Assembly (NCBI RefSeq): GCF_030408835.1
Contig: NZ_CP047357.1
Span: 1,922,001 to 1,986,000, forward strand
Direction of reading: 5' to 3'
Length of the DNA: 64,000 bases
From: Corynebacterium freneyi
GTDB lineage: Bacteria > Actinomycetota > Actinomycetes > Mycobacteriales > Mycobacteriaceae
Positions 53,768 through 63,222 of the stretch are shown here, in pieces (position 1 is the first letter of the stretch; the number at the start of each line of letters is the position of its first letter). The position numbers and the translations under genes are program-made. A model generated the notes under the pieces. It searched no databases. It had not been told where the DNA came from and saw only the letters and a list, made by a program, of their open reading frames with translations.

Positions 53768-56700
53768 CTAGTCGTGCGCCGGATTCTCCTCTCCCCAGAA
53801 GACGCGGTCGACCACGCGGCGGGAGTGCCGGGTGACGCGGAGATAGTTCTCCATGAACCCGGTGTTGTCGTCCGGATCCCAGCCCGCGGCACCGGCGACC
53901 TGCGCCAACTGCGGGCCCGGCTGGGGCAGCTCGTCCGTTCGCTTGCCGCGGGTGAGCACCAGGGCGTTGCGCGCCTTCGTCGCCGTCAACCACGCCGTGC
54001 GCAACGTCTCGGCATCATCGGCGGACAGGATCTCGTCGTCGGCAAGCGCCCGCAGACACTGCAACGTCGACGTGTTGTGCAGCCCCGGCACCTCATGGGC
54101 GTGCATGAAGGTGAGCAACTGCACCGTCCACTCGATGTCCGTCAACGCACCCGACCCCAACTTCGTGTGCGTGCGCCGATTCGCCCCTCGCGGCAGACGC
54201 TCGTTGTCCACCCGGGCCTTCATGCGGCGCACGTCGCGCACGACCTGCTCGGACGCACCGCCCTCCGGATACCGGAACCGGTCGATGCCGTGGAGGAACC
54301 TCTCCCCCAAATCCTTGTCGCCGGCGATCCACGTCGCACGCAACAACGCCTGGATCTCCCACGTCTCGCCCCACCGCTCGTAATAGGCCAGGTAAGAATC
54401 CAACGTGCGCACCGGCGGCCCCGAACGCCCCTCCGGACGCAAATCGAGATCCACCTCCAACGGCGGGTCCTGACTCGGCTTGGCCAACCGACGGCGCAGG
54501 GCATCGCAGATGCCGATCGCCCACCGCACCGCGTCACTGTCATCCGCCACCGGTTCCCCGTCGTCGCCGACGGCCGGTTCACACACGAACATCACGTCGG
54601 CGTCCGACCCGTACCCCAGCTCGCCGCCGCCGAGACGGCCCATGCCGATGACCGAAACGATCGCCGGCACCGGCTCATCCGGATGCTGCGCACACCAACC
54701 GCGGATCTCGGCGGCCAGCGCCGCCTCGAGCACGTTGTCCCACACCAGCGACAACGACGTGCACACGGACTCGACGTCCATGAACCCCAACAGGTCGGCC
54801 GACGCAACGCGCGCCAACTCAGCGCGCCGCAACGCCCGGGCCACGCCGATGGCCCGATCCGGGTCCGTATGCCGATTCGCGGTGGCCACCAACGACCGGC
54901 CCACCGTCGCCGGATCGGTGTCCAACAGCTTCGGCCCGGCCGCACCATCGCCGAAAAGCTTGATCGTGTCCGGCGACGACAACAACAGACCGGACACGTA
55001 CGGCGACGTTCCCAAAATGTGCATCAACCGCTCGCCGACCACGCCCTCGTCGCGAAGCATGCGCAGGAACCACGTCTTGTCCACCAGCACATCGGAAAGC
55101 TTGCGGTAGTTGAGCAGACCGGCGTCCGGCTCCGCCGTGTCCGACAGCCACTCCATCAACGTCGGCAACAACATCGCCTGAATGCGCGCCTTACGCGAGG
55201 TCCCCGACGCCAACGCCGACAAATGGTCGTACGCCCGATCCGGATACAGGTAGCCCAGCGCCGCCAACTGACGCTTCGCCGCATCTGCCGACAACTGCAT
55301 CGTGCCGGTGTCCTGCTCCACCACGGAATTCAGCAGCGGACGGAAGAACAACTTGTTGTGGAGCGTCCGAATCTGCCGCCCCGTCGCCCGAATCCGCTTC
55401 GCCAACGCATCGGCGGAATTCTCCGACCCGGCCGGGGTGACGCCGGCGGCCCGCCCCAACCAACGGCGGGCGGAAACGTCCTCCTCCGGCGGCAACGTGT
55501 GCGTCCGCCGCATCTTCTGCAACTGCAGGCGATGCTCCAACAGACGCATGAACTCGTAGCACTCGACCAGGACGCGCCCGTCCTCGCGGCCGACGTAGCC
55601 GGCCTCCACCAGAGCCTCCAGAGCCTCCACGGTGGGCAGGACCCGCAGCGACTCGTCGTAACGCCCATGAACCAACTGCAACAGTTGCACCGCGAACTCC
55701 ACGTCGCGCAAGCCGCCGCGACCCAACTTCAGCTCGCGGTTCTTCAACTCGTCGGGGACGTTCTCGATGACGCGATCGCGCATCGCCTGCACGTCCTCCA
55801 CGAAGGAATCACGCTGCGACGCCGTCCACACCAACGGCGAAAGCCCCTCGACGTACTCGCGGCCCAAATCCAAGTCGCCCGTCATCGGCCGGGCCTTGAG
55901 CTGCGCCTGGAACTCCCACGTCTGCGCCCACCGCTTGTAGTAGGCCCGATGCGAGTCCAACGTGCGCACCAACGCCCCCGACTTGCCCTCCGGGCGCAGG
56001 GCGGCGTCGACCTCGAAGAAACAGCGGCACGCCACCCGAATGAACTCCGACGCCAGGCGCGTGGCCCGGGCATCGGCCGGTTCGGCGACGAAGATGACAT
56101 CGACGTCGGAAATGTAATTGAGCTCCCGGGCACCGCACTTGCCCATCGCCAACACCGCCAGACGCGTCGACACCGGGGCATCCGGGTACGTCGTGGCCAC
56201 CGCCACCGACAGGGCCGCCGTCAGCGCGGCATCCGCCAAATCCGACAGGGCCCCCGTGACGCGGGTGAACGGGATCGGCGGCTGCCCCGGACGACGCGGC
56301 CCACGCGGATACGTGCCCGCCAAGTCCGCCGCGGCCACCCGCATGATCAGGTTGCGGTACGTCCGCTTCATGGCGACGTCCGCCTCGCGCCCGGTCAGCC
56401 CCGCCCGGTACAGGCCGGCGTCCTCCAACTCCGGCGACGACGCCGTCGGCTCCCGGTACTCCAGCTCCGCGGCCTCCTTCACCGACTCCTCGTCCGTGCG
56501 CACCGGGGTCTCCGGCGTGGCCTCGACGGAGGTGAGCATGTCGCGGAACATGTCCGCCCGGGTCGGCAGATCCGCCAGCAACAGCGACCACGTCGTCGGA
56601 TTCGCCACCATGTGGTCGCCCAACATCGACGAAGCGCCCAGCAGGGCGAACACCCGGGTGCGCATGAGCACCTGCTGGCGCATCGCCGCATCCAGCGCCG

Positions 56701-56953
56701 ACCACGACGCCCACTCCGGCAACTCGCCGGACGCGATGCCGGCGTCGAGCTTTTCCTTCAACCTCACCAACGCCGTCAGCGCCAGCTCCGGATCGGCGGC
56801 GCCGGCCAGGCCCCACAACAGCTCCAGGCCGTCCTCGTCGTACCAGCCCAGTTCCCTCAAATCGGCCGTCGACCGCTCGGCGTCCGGCAACCCGAGGGCG
56901 GCCGGGGTCGGCACCGTCTGCCGGGACGTTCGGGGGCGATTCCTCATCACCAT
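53768..56953 (-). CDS. glnE: Glutamine synthetase adenylyltransferase / adenylyl-removing enzyme
   Basis: A 1061-residue two-headed enzyme that attaches and removes AMP on the tyrosine of glutamine synthetase. Two nucleotidyltransferase domains are visible. The N-terminal deadenylylase, near residue 280, has NYISDVDVIFVAE. The C-terminal adenylyltransferase, near 780, has GYGSDADVMFVCE. Each is followed by a helical segment with DLDLRPEG or DAALRPEG. The length is as in other actinobacteria. Its targets should be the two GlnA-type synthetases here, which keep Tyr406, but not GlnA2. It lies just downstream of glnA2 on the minus strand, as in C. glutamicum. Confidence 0.96.
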   Translation of the reverse strand: MVMRNRPRTSRQTVPTPAALGLPDAERSTADLRELGWYDEDGLELLWGLAGAADPELALTALVRLKEKLDAGIASGELPEWASWSALDAAMRQQVLMRTRVFALLGASSMLGDHMVANPTTWSLLLADLPTRADMFRDMLTSVEATPETPVRTDEESVKEAAELEYREPTASSPELEDAGLYRAGLTGREADVAMKRTYRNLIMRVAAADLAGTYPRGPRRPGQPPIPFTRVTGALSDLADAALTAALSVAVATTYPDAPVSTRLAVLAMGKCGARELNYISDVDVIFVAEPADARATRLASEFIRVACRCFFEVDAALRPEGKSGALVRTLDSHRAYYKRWAQTWEFQAQLKARPMTGDLDLGREYVEGLSPLVWTASQRDSFVEDVQAMRDRVIENVPDELKNRELKLGRGGLRDVEFAVQLLQLVHGRYDESLRVLPTVEALEALVEAGYVGREDGRVLVECYEFMRLLEHRLQLQKMRRTHTLPPEEDVSARRWLGRAAGVTPAGSENSADALAKRIRATGRQIRTLHNKLFFRPLLNSVVEQDTGTMQLSADAAKRQLAALGYLYPDRAYDHLSALASGTSRKARIQAMLLPTLMEWLSDTAEPDAGLLNYRKLSDVLVDKTWFLRMLRDEGVVGERLMHILGTSPYVSGLLLSSPDTIKLFGDGAAGPKLLDTDPATVGRSLVATANRHTDPDRAIGVARALRRAELARVASADLLGFMDVESVCTSLSLVWDNVLEAALAAEIRGWCAQHPDEPVPAIVSVIGMGRLGGGELGYGSDADVMFVCEPAVGDDGEPVADDSDAVRWAIGICDALRRRLAKPSQDPPLEVDLDLRPEGRSGPPVRTLDSYLAYYERWGETWEIQALLRATWIAGDKDLGERFLHGIDRFRYPEGGASEQVVRDVRRMKARVDNERLPRGANRRTHTKLGSGALTDIEWTVQLLTFMHAHEVPGLHNTSTLQCLRALADDEILSADDAETLRTAWLTATKARNALVLTRGKRTDELPQPGPQLAQVAGAAGWDPDDNTGFMENYLRVTRHSRRVVDRVFWGEENPAHD

Positions 56954-57012
56954 GTCGTGATCACCATGTCGTGCTCGTCGTTTCGTCGTCCGGTTCGCTC
57001 ACCGTCGGCGCG

Positions 57013-57087
57013 GTCAGTGGTCCAGCGGTCGGTGCTGCATCAGTCCGTACTGCAGCGGCCAGTGCTGCAGCGGTCAGTAGTCCAGGT
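57013..57087. repeat. Five 15-bp tandem repeats at the 3' end of glnA2
   Basis: Units start at 57013, 57028, 57043, 57058 and 57073 with consensus GTCAGTGCTGCAGCG. The last unit contains the glnA2 stop codon (57074-57076). The array fills most of the gap to glnE. Confidence 0.88.
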
Positions 57088-58414
57088 TCGTGCGCAGCTC
57101 CCAGGCCGTCACCTGGCTCTGGTACTCGCGCCACTCGCGCCACTTGTTGCGCAGGAAGAACTCGTGGACGTGATCGCCGAGGGTGTCGGCGACCAGGTCG
57201 GACCGTTCCATTTCGCGCAGCGCCTCCTCCAGCGACGTCGGCAAGTCGCGGTAGCCCATGGCGCGCCGCTCGCGGCGGGTCAGCTCCGAAATGTTGTCCT
57301 CCGCCTGCGGAGGCAGCTCGTAGCCGTCCTGGATGCCGCGCATGCCGGCGGCGAGGATGACGGAATACGCCAGATACGGGTTGCAGGCCGAATCGACCGA
57401 CCGGATCTCCACCCGCCGCGACGCCGCCTTGCCCGGCGAGTACATGGGCACGCGAACCAACGCGGACCGGTTGGCCAGGCCCCACGTCGCCGCCGTCGGG
57501 GCCTCGTCGCCGAAGACCGTGCGCTTGTAGGAGTTCACCCACTGGTTGGTCACCGCGGAAATCTCCGGCGCGTGCGTCAAAATGCCCGCGATGAAGCTGC
57601 GCGCCGTCGACGACAGCTGATGCTCGTCATCGGGGTCGTGGAAGGCGTTGTCGTCGCCCTCGAACAGGGAAATGTGCGTGTGCATGGCGCTGCCCGGCTG
57701 ATCGGCGAACGGCTTGGGCATGAAGGTGGCGCGCACTCCGTTGCGCATGGCCACCTCCTTGATCAGGTAGCGGAACGTCATGATGTTGTCCGCCATCGTC
57801 AGGGCGTCCGCGTAGCGCAGGTCGATCTCCTGCTGGCCCGGGGCGTTTTCGTGGTGGGAAAACTCCACGGGGATGCCCATCGCCTCGAGTGCGTTGATTG
57901 CGTGACGACGAAAATCCGGTGCCTTGTCGTGGACGGCCTGGTCGAAATAGCCGCCGTTGTCCGTGGGCACCGGGGGCTGGCCGTCGGTGTCGAGGGAATC
58001 GACGAGGAAGAACTCGATTTCCGGGTGAATGTAGGACGTGAAGCCCTGATCCGCCGCAGCCTGCACCTGGCGACGCAGGACGTGCCGCGGGTCCGCCCAG
58101 CTGGCCTGGCCGTCGGGCATGGAGATGTCGCAGAACATGCGGGCCGAGTGCAGCTCCCGGTCATCATGGCGCCACGGCAGAATCTGGAAGGTCGACGGAT
58201 CGGGGCGGGCGATGGTGTCGGACTCCGACACGCGGGAGAACCCCTCGATGGCCGAGCCGTCGAAGCCGATGCCCTCCTCGAAGGCGCCCTCCAACTCCGC
58301 GGGGGCGACCGCCACGGACTTCAGATACCCGAGAATGTCCGTGAACCACAGGCGGATGAAGCGAATGTCGCGCTCCTCGATGGCGCGGAGGACGAATTCC
58401 TGTTGGCGATTCAT
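57074..58414 (-). CDS. glnA2: Glutamine synthetase GlnA2 (non-adenylylated type)
   Basis: A 446-residue type I synthetase family member, shorter than GlnA. Active-site motifs are present ([38 protein letters not shown]). The C-terminal loop reads [19 protein letters not shown] in place of the adenylylation segment YELPPEE, so GlnE should not modify it. In C. glutamicum GlnA2 is dispensable and its role is unclear. TAACTT ends seven bases before the ATG, with GGGGAG between. It is divergent from panB and followed by glnE. Confidence 0.93.
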   Translation of the reverse strand: MNRQQEFVLRAIEERDIRFIRLWFTDILGYLKSVAVAPAELEGAFEEGIGFDGSAIEGFSRVSESDTIARPDPSTFQILPWRHDDRELHSARMFCDISMPDGQASWADPRHVLRRQVQAAADQGFTSYIHPEIEFFLVDSLDTDGQPPVPTDNGGYFDQAVHDKAPDFRRHAINALEAMGIPVEFSHHENAPGQQEIDLRYADALTMADNIMTFRYLIKEVAMRNGVRATFMPKPFADQPGSAMHTHISLFEGDDNAFHDPDDEHQLSSTARSFIAGILTHAPEISAVTNQWVNSYKRTVFGDEAPTAATWGLANRSALVRVPMYSPGKAASRRVEIRSVDSACNPYLAYSVILAAGMRGIQDGYELPPQAEDNISELTRRERRAMGYRDLPTSLEEALREMERSDLVADTLGDHVHEFFLRNKWREWREYQSQVTAWELRTNLDY

Positions 58415-58478
58415 GCTCCCCAAGTTACGCGGGCGACCGACGTTCGTGTGGCACGCCGGTGTGGCATGCTTGGCGAAT

Positions 58479-59288
58479 ATGAGCACCCGGAAGATGCGCC
58501 TGAACGATCTCGCAGCCCGCAAGGCCGAGGGTCGGCCCTGGGCGATGCTGACCTGCTACGACTACTCCACGGCCCGCGCGTTCTCCAACGCCGGCGTCGA
58601 AGTTCTCCTGGTGGGAGATTCCGCCGCCAACGTCATGTACGGGTACGACACCACCACCGAGGTGTCGCTCGACGAGCTGATCCCCCTGGCCCGCGCCGTG
58701 GTCCGCGGCGCCCCGAACGCGCTGGTCGTCGCCGACCTGCCCTTCGGCGTCTACGAGGCTTCCGACGAGCAGGCGGTGCTCAGCGCGGCGCGCATGATGC
58801 GCGAAACCGGTGCCCACATGATCAAGATCGAGGGCGGCGAGCGCATCGCCCCGCGCATCCGGGCGCTTGTCAACGCCGGAATTCCGGTGATGGCCCACAT
58901 CGGCTTCACCCCGCAGTCGGTCAACGCCCTGTCCGGTTTCAAGGTCCAGGGCCGGGGCGAGGGCGCCGAGCAGCTGCGCCGCGATGCCCGCGCCGTCGCC
59001 GACGCGGGCGCCCACGCGGTCGTGCTGGAGATGGTCCCGGCGGAGCTGGCCACGGAGATCACCGCCGAGTCGCCGATTCCGACGTGCGGCATCGGCGCCG
59101 GCAACCAGTGCGACGGTCAGGTGCTCGTGTGGCACGACGCCTTCGCGGTCCCGTCCGACGGCCGCCGTCCGTCCTTCGCCGCCGTCTTCGGCGAGGTCGG
59201 CGAGATCCTGGAAAGCGGCGCCCGCGATTACGTCGCGCAGGTGGAATCCCGTGACTTCCCGCCCGCCGACAAGGATTTCAAGGGCTGA
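58479..59288 (+). CDS. panB: 3-methyl-2-oxobutanoate hydroxymethyltransferase
   Basis: A 269-residue enzyme of pantothenate synthesis that adds a hydroxymethyl group from methylene-tetrahydrofolate to 2-oxoisovalerate. Motifs include [28 protein letters not shown] with the metal-binding Asp, [12 protein letters not shown] with the catalytic Glu region, and [10 protein letters not shown]. Length is typical. panC is not adjacent, unlike in some corynebacteria. Its substrate is a valine precursor, so it competes with IlvE, encoded at 12-13 kb. Confidence 0.96.
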   Translation: MSTRKMRLNDLAARKAEGRPWAMLTCYDYSTARAFSNAGVEVLLVGDSAANVMYGYDTTTEVSLDELIPLARAVVRGAPNALVVADLPFGVYEASDEQAVLSAARMMRETGAHMIKIEGGERIAPRIRALVNAGIPVMAHIGFTPQSVNALSGFKVQGRGEGAEQLRRDARAVADAGAHAVVLEMVPAELATEITAESPIPTCGIGAGNQCDGQVLVWHDAFAVPSDGRRPSFAAVFGEVGEILESGARDYVAQVESRDFPPADKDFKG

Positions 59289-59415
59289 CCGGAGGCCCTG
59301 CGGTGACGGCCCGGCCGGGTCGCCGCCCACCCCGCATGCGGGTGACCCCGCCGACGCGCGAACCGGGCATGAACGGCCCTGCCCACCCCTTCCTTCCGGG
59401 GGTAGGATGGAGGGC

Positions 59416-61488
59416 ATGAACGATTCCGGCAGCACCCCCGACACGACCGTCTCCGGCAGCACGAAGGAGCGGACCGCACCGTCCGAAAACCTCGAGATCG
59501 AGGTGAAGTTCTCCGCGCCCGAGCAGGCGGTGGCCCCCGGGTTCGATTTCGTGCCCGGCGTCGCCGACGTCGAGGTGGACGTCCGCGAGATGTCTGCGAC
59601 GTATCTCGACACCGAGGATCTGCGCCTGACGCGGGCGAAGCGCACGCTGCGCCGCCGGTTGGGCGGCCCGGACGAGGGCTGGCACCTGAAGACCCCGGCG
59701 GAGGCCGGCCGCATGGAGTACGGCGCCGCCCTCGACGAGGGGTTGGCCGAGGGCGAGGGCGCCGAGGCGGTCTACGTGGTTCCGGATGCGCTGCTCGCCC
59801 CGGTGCGGTCCATCGTCCGCGATCATCCGCTGCGCCCGATCGCACGGGTCGACAACGTGCGCCACGTGTCCACGCTGAAAAACGCCGCCGGCGAGCCGAT
59901 CGCCGAGTTCTGCGACGACCATGTCACGGCGGTGTCGTTGCTTCCGGGCGGCGAGGAGACGTCGTGGCGCGAGTGGGAGATCGAGCTGATCGGCGACATC
60001 GCCGGCACGCCGGAGGGCGCGGAGCTGTTGGAGCGTCTGGGCGCGGTGCTGGGCATCGCTGGCGCGACGCCGTCGGAGAGCCCGTCGAAGTTGGCCACGG
60101 CGCTGGGTTCATCGATGGACGCGGCGCCGCTGCCTCCGTCACCGGCGGATCTGCCGGAGGGCACGCCGGGTCGCGCGGTGGTCGATGCGCTGGCGGCGAA
60201 TGTGGCGAAGATGGTCGAGTGGGATCCGAAGGTTCGCCGCGACGAGTGGGATTCGGTGCACCAGATGCGTGTGGCCACCCGTGAGCTGCGCAGTCACATG
60301 CAGACGTTCCACGGCATTCTCGTCGGCGATCAGTTGCCGCACATGGAGTCGGAGCTGAAGCTGCTGGCGGGTGTGCTGGGCGTGGCGCGCGACGCGGAGG
60401 TGGTGGCGGAGCGGTTCGAGAATCAGCTCGGGCGCGACGAGGCCGACGTCATCGACGACGAGATGCGCGAGGAGCTCGTCGCCGACATTCGCCGCGATTA
60501 CGACCGGGCGCATCGTCGCGTCGTCGCCGCGCTGGATTCGAGCCGGTACCTGACCCTTCTCGATCAGCTCGACGAGCTGCTGGCCGATCCGCCGGTCAAC
60601 CCCAATGCCGCGGAGGACGCCGAGAAGGCGGAGCAGGAAGCCGCCGAGCGCAAGGCCGCGGAGCAGTCCGGGGTCGAGTCGGCCGACGGTGCCGCTACTT
60701 CGCTTGACGACGCCGACGTCGCGGCCGAGGAGCGTGAGGACGACGATGAGCTGTCGTCGGACGAGACCGCGCGACGCATCGTCGACGAGTCGGATGCCGC
60801 CGACGCCGCGTTCGGCTCCGGCGAGTCCGGCGACGAGGCCGGTGCGTCGGAAGAGGAGCCGTCGGAAAGCGACGACGAGCCCGAGGCCCGCGACGCCGCG
60901 ACGGAGCAGGTCGCCGAGCAGGCCCCGGAGAAGAAGCCGGAGAAGGCAACCGAGAAGACGCCGGAGCAGCTGCGCGCCGAGACCAACGCGGTGCTGGCGA
61001 TTCATCTGTCGAAGGCGTTCGCGAAGTTCGAGAAGCGCCACCGCAAGGCCGTCGAATGCCGCGATGATCGGTCCATCCCGGTCGCCGAGCGCGAGGAGCA
61101 TTTCCACGACGTGCGCAAGGCCGCCAAGAAGCTGCGTTACTCCGCGGAGGCCGCGCAGTCGGCGGGCATGCCCACCAAGAAGCTGTACGCAGCGTGCAAG
61201 ACGCTGCAGTCGTCGCTGGGCGATTTCCAGGACACCTGCACCGCCCGCCAAGTCCTGCTGCAGAAGGCCCGCCGCGCCCACGCGCACGGTCAGGACACCT
61301 TCGGGTACGGCGTGCTGTACCAGATCGAGCGCATGGACGGCCTGAAGGCGCTGGAGGCCTACGACGACGACGTCGAGGACGTGCTCAAGGCGTACGACAA
61401 GCTCGAATCGAAGATGAAGAAGGCTCGCGAGAAGGCCGCGAAGGAAGCGGCGAAGGACGCCGAGAAAAAGGCCAAGCGCAAGAAGTAG
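59416..61488 (+). CDS. CYTH-CHAD domain protein with a large acidic insertion
   Basis: A 690-residue protein with an N-terminal CYTH domain (residues about 18-215) carrying the ExExK motif LEIEVKF, which binds triphosphate and metal ions. A C-terminal CHAD domain (about 255-670) has HQMRVATRELRSHMQTF and HDVRKAAKKLRYSAEAA, helices with conserved His/Arg/Lys for polyphosphate. The CHAD domain is split by about 125 residues (392-515) of low-complexity Glu/Asp/Ala/Ser. The fused pair is known to associate with polyphosphate granules. The ATG at 59416 lies seven bases after TAGGAT with GGAGGG between. A basic tail ends the protein. Confidence 0.93.
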   Translation: MNDSGSTPDTTVSGSTKERTAPSENLEIEVKFSAPEQAVAPGFDFVPGVADVEVDVREMSATYLDTEDLRLTRAKRTLRRRLGGPDEGWHLKTPAEAGRMEYGAALDEGLAEGEGAEAVYVVPDALLAPVRSIVRDHPLRPIARVDNVRHVSTLKNAAGEPIAEFCDDHVTAVSLLPGGEETSWREWEIELIGDIAGTPEGAELLERLGAVLGIAGATPSESPSKLATALGSSMDAAPLPPSPADLPEGTPGRAVVDALAANVAKMVEWDPKVRRDEWDSVHQMRVATRELRSHMQTFHGILVGDQLPHMESELKLLAGVLGVARDAEVVAERFENQLGRDEADVIDDEMREELVADIRRDYDRAHRRVVAALDSSRYLTLLDQLDELLADPPVNPNAAEDAEKAEQEAAERKAAEQSGVESADGAATSLDDADVAAEEREDDDELSSDETARRIVDESDAADAAFGSGESGDEAGASEEEPSESDDEPEARDAATEQVAEQAPEKKPEKATEKTPEQLRAETNAVLAIHLSKAFAKFEKRHRKAVECRDDRSIPVAEREEHFHDVRKAAKKLRYSAEAAQSAGMPTKKLYAACKTLQSSLGDFQDTCTARQVLLQKARRAHAHGQDTFGYGVLYQIERMDGLKALEAYDDDVEDVLKAYDKLESKMKKAREKAAKEAAKDAEKKAKRKK

Positions 61489-61499
61489 GTTCGACGCCC

Positions 61500-61539
61500 A
61501 CTGCGGGCGCGGCCCCCATGCGCCGACTGCGGGCGCGGC
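61500..61539. repeat. Two direct copies of ACTGCGGGCGCGGC
   Basis: Exact 14-bp copies at 61500-61513 and 61526-61539, 26 bases apart, between two convergent genes. Confidence 0.75.
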
Positions 61540-61566
61540 ATCTACGCGCCCGCCGGAGCACGGCCC

Positions 61567-61776
61567 TTACGCTCCGGCCGGGGGCTTGCCCCAGTCGTCG
61601 TCTTCCTCGTCCCAATCGTCGGCGGCGCGGTTGCGGGCGGCGACGCGTTCCATCGCGGCGCGGGCCTCCGCCTCCGAGGCGTAGGGGCCCATCCGGTCGT
61701 CCCACCCGCTCTTCTTGCCGCGGGTCACCTCACCGGTCGAGGGCGTGTAGTACCAATCCTTGTCGTCGCCGGCCAT
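61567..61776 (-). CDS. Small conserved acidic protein (69 residues)
   Basis: A 69-residue protein with WYYTPSTGEVTRGKKSGWDD at the N-terminus and YASEAEARAAMERVAARN after it, ending in an acidic stretch DDWDEEDDDWGKPP. A related small protein is, I believe, common in corynebacteria; the first half resembles a short SPOR-like fold, but this is a guess. AGGAGGA lies four bases before the ATG, a strong ribosome site that supports the start. Convergent with the CYTH-CHAD gene. Confidence 0.75.
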   Translation of the reverse strand: MAGDDKDWYYTPSTGEVTRGKKSGWDDRMGPYASEAEARAAMERVAARNRAADDWDEEDDDWGKPPAGA

Positions 61777-61926
61777 GTCATCCTCCTGGGTCGGTCGTGG
61801 GCAGGTTGTGTCCAGGCTACCTGCGGGTACTATCTCAGGACATGATCCGCGACGACGCGGCACCCGGAAAACCCGGTTGCCGCGATGCCGTCGCGCCCGC
61901 CCACCGTTGCCGTCGAAAGGTCCCCG

Positions 61927-63093
61927 ATGTCCGTTCCCGCCGCCGTCGAACGAGTCCGCGAGTCCGCGGGTCCCGAGGCGACGATCGCGCACGCGCCGGG
62001 ATCGGTGGAGCTGCTCGGCGAGGCGTGCGCGGCGACCGGCGGCATGCTGCTGGCCACCGCGCTGCCCGTGTCCGTGGCCGTGGCGCTGGAGGAAAACGAC
62101 GCCGACGAACTCGTCGTCATCGCCGCCCGCACCGGCGAGGAAACCCGCCTGCCCATGCCCGACGCCGTGCCGCCGGCGTACCCGGCCGAAGTCACCGCCA
62201 TCGCCGCCGCCGTCGTGGCGCTGCAGCACACCACGCACCTCATCCCCCGCACCGGCTCCGGCCTCACCGTGCGCTGGGCGTCGAACATTCCCGCCGGTCG
62301 CGGCCTCGGCGAGCTTCCCGCACTGCAGTCGGCGGTTGCGCTGGCTGCCAACGCCCGCTGGGGCGACCGCGACGACGTGCCCACCCGCGCCCGCCTGGCC
62401 GCCGCCCTCCACGAAACGTCGGCGGCCCACTACGGCGGCCACTGGCCGCTGCACCCCTACACCGTGGCCCTGCGCAGCCGTCCCGACTCGGTGCTGACGT
62501 GCAACCACTCCGACGAAGCCGTCACCCAGACGCCGCGCCCGGACAACCTGTCGCTGATGGTGGCCTACTCCCCCGACATCACCGGCGCGTCGCCGCAGGT
62601 GGAGCGCCACGAGTTCTTCACCGAGGCATGCTCCGCCTTCGGCGTGCCCACCCTCAGCGGCCTGCCCGAGGCACAGCCGCGGGTCCTCGAATGGGTCCGC
62701 GCCCGCCGTGAGGTCCAGCCCGACGGCGACGCCCCCACCGTCGGTCGCGCCACCCAGTGGCTCGACGACGCCTCCGGCTGCTCCGACCGCGCCCGCGCCG
62801 TGTCCGCCCACCTGCGCCACGGCGACGCCGCCGCCGCAATGGCCGGAGTCTCCCACGACGTCACCGTGCGCGACACCGCCCCGGCGGCCGATTCGCCGCT
62901 CGGCCGCGTGGTCGCCTCCCTCGACGGCCATGACGCCGTGGCCCGCTGCTGCCCGGCACCCGGCGCCGCCGTGGTCGTCTGGGCCCACGCCGACGACGCC
63001 GACGACGTCGAAGCCGCCATCCGCCGCGACGGCGGCACCGTCCTGCGCATCACCGACACCGACGCCGGGGCCGTCATCGACTCACCGTTCTGA
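61927..63093 (+). CDS. Degenerate GHMP-kinase (galactokinase-like) protein
   Basis: A 388-residue protein with the layout of galactokinase, but its key motifs are altered. The N-terminal APGSVELLGEACAATGG corresponds to the galactokinase PGRVNLIGEHTDYNGG yet lacks the His-Thr-Asp that binds galactose. The ATP loop reads IPAGRGLGELPAL instead of P-x-GxGLSSSA. The C-terminal motif is weak. It may be an inactive relative used for another purpose, or a kinase with a changed substrate. GAAAGG precedes the ATG; TACTAT (61829 region) is a likely -10 element. No gal operon is near. Confidence 0.7.
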   Translation: MSVPAAVERVRESAGPEATIAHAPGSVELLGEACAATGGMLLATALPVSVAVALEENDADELVVIAARTGEETRLPMPDAVPPAYPAEVTAIAAAVVALQHTTHLIPRTGSGLTVRWASNIPAGRGLGELPALQSAVALAANARWGDRDDVPTRARLAAALHETSAAHYGGHWPLHPYTVALRSRPDSVLTCNHSDEAVTQTPRPDNLSLMVAYSPDITGASPQVERHEFFTEACSAFGVPTLSGLPEAQPRVLEWVRARREVQPDGDAPTVGRATQWLDDASGCSDRARAVSAHLRHGDAAAAMAGVSHDVTVRDTAPAADSPLGRVVASLDGHDAVARCCPAPGAAVVVWAHADDADDVEAAIRRDGGTVLRITDTDAGAVIDSPF

Positions 63094-63116
63094 GCCGGGG
63101 CGCTTTCATGCCGCCC

Positions 63117-63222
63117 TAATCGGCAGGCCCGGCGCGCTGCTCTGATCCGCCGGCCGGGCCCGCTGTCCTAATCTGCGGGCCAGGCGCACCCCCCCCTAAT
63201 CCGCCGGCCAGGCGAACAGCAC
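63117..63222. repeat. Four 26-28-bp tandem repeats at the 3' end of the RNB gene
   Basis: TAATCCGCCGGCCAGGCG-type units start at 63117, 63143, 63169 and 63197. The last includes the stop codon and final codons (WPAD-stop) of the minus-strand RNB gene; the others lie downstream of it. Confidence 0.88.

Noticed and set aside
53774..59254. A 1826-codon open frame on the plus strand
   Set aside because: It lies opposite glnE and glnA2, is extremely Arg/His/Pro-rich and shows no domain; long antisense frames are expected in high-GC DNA.
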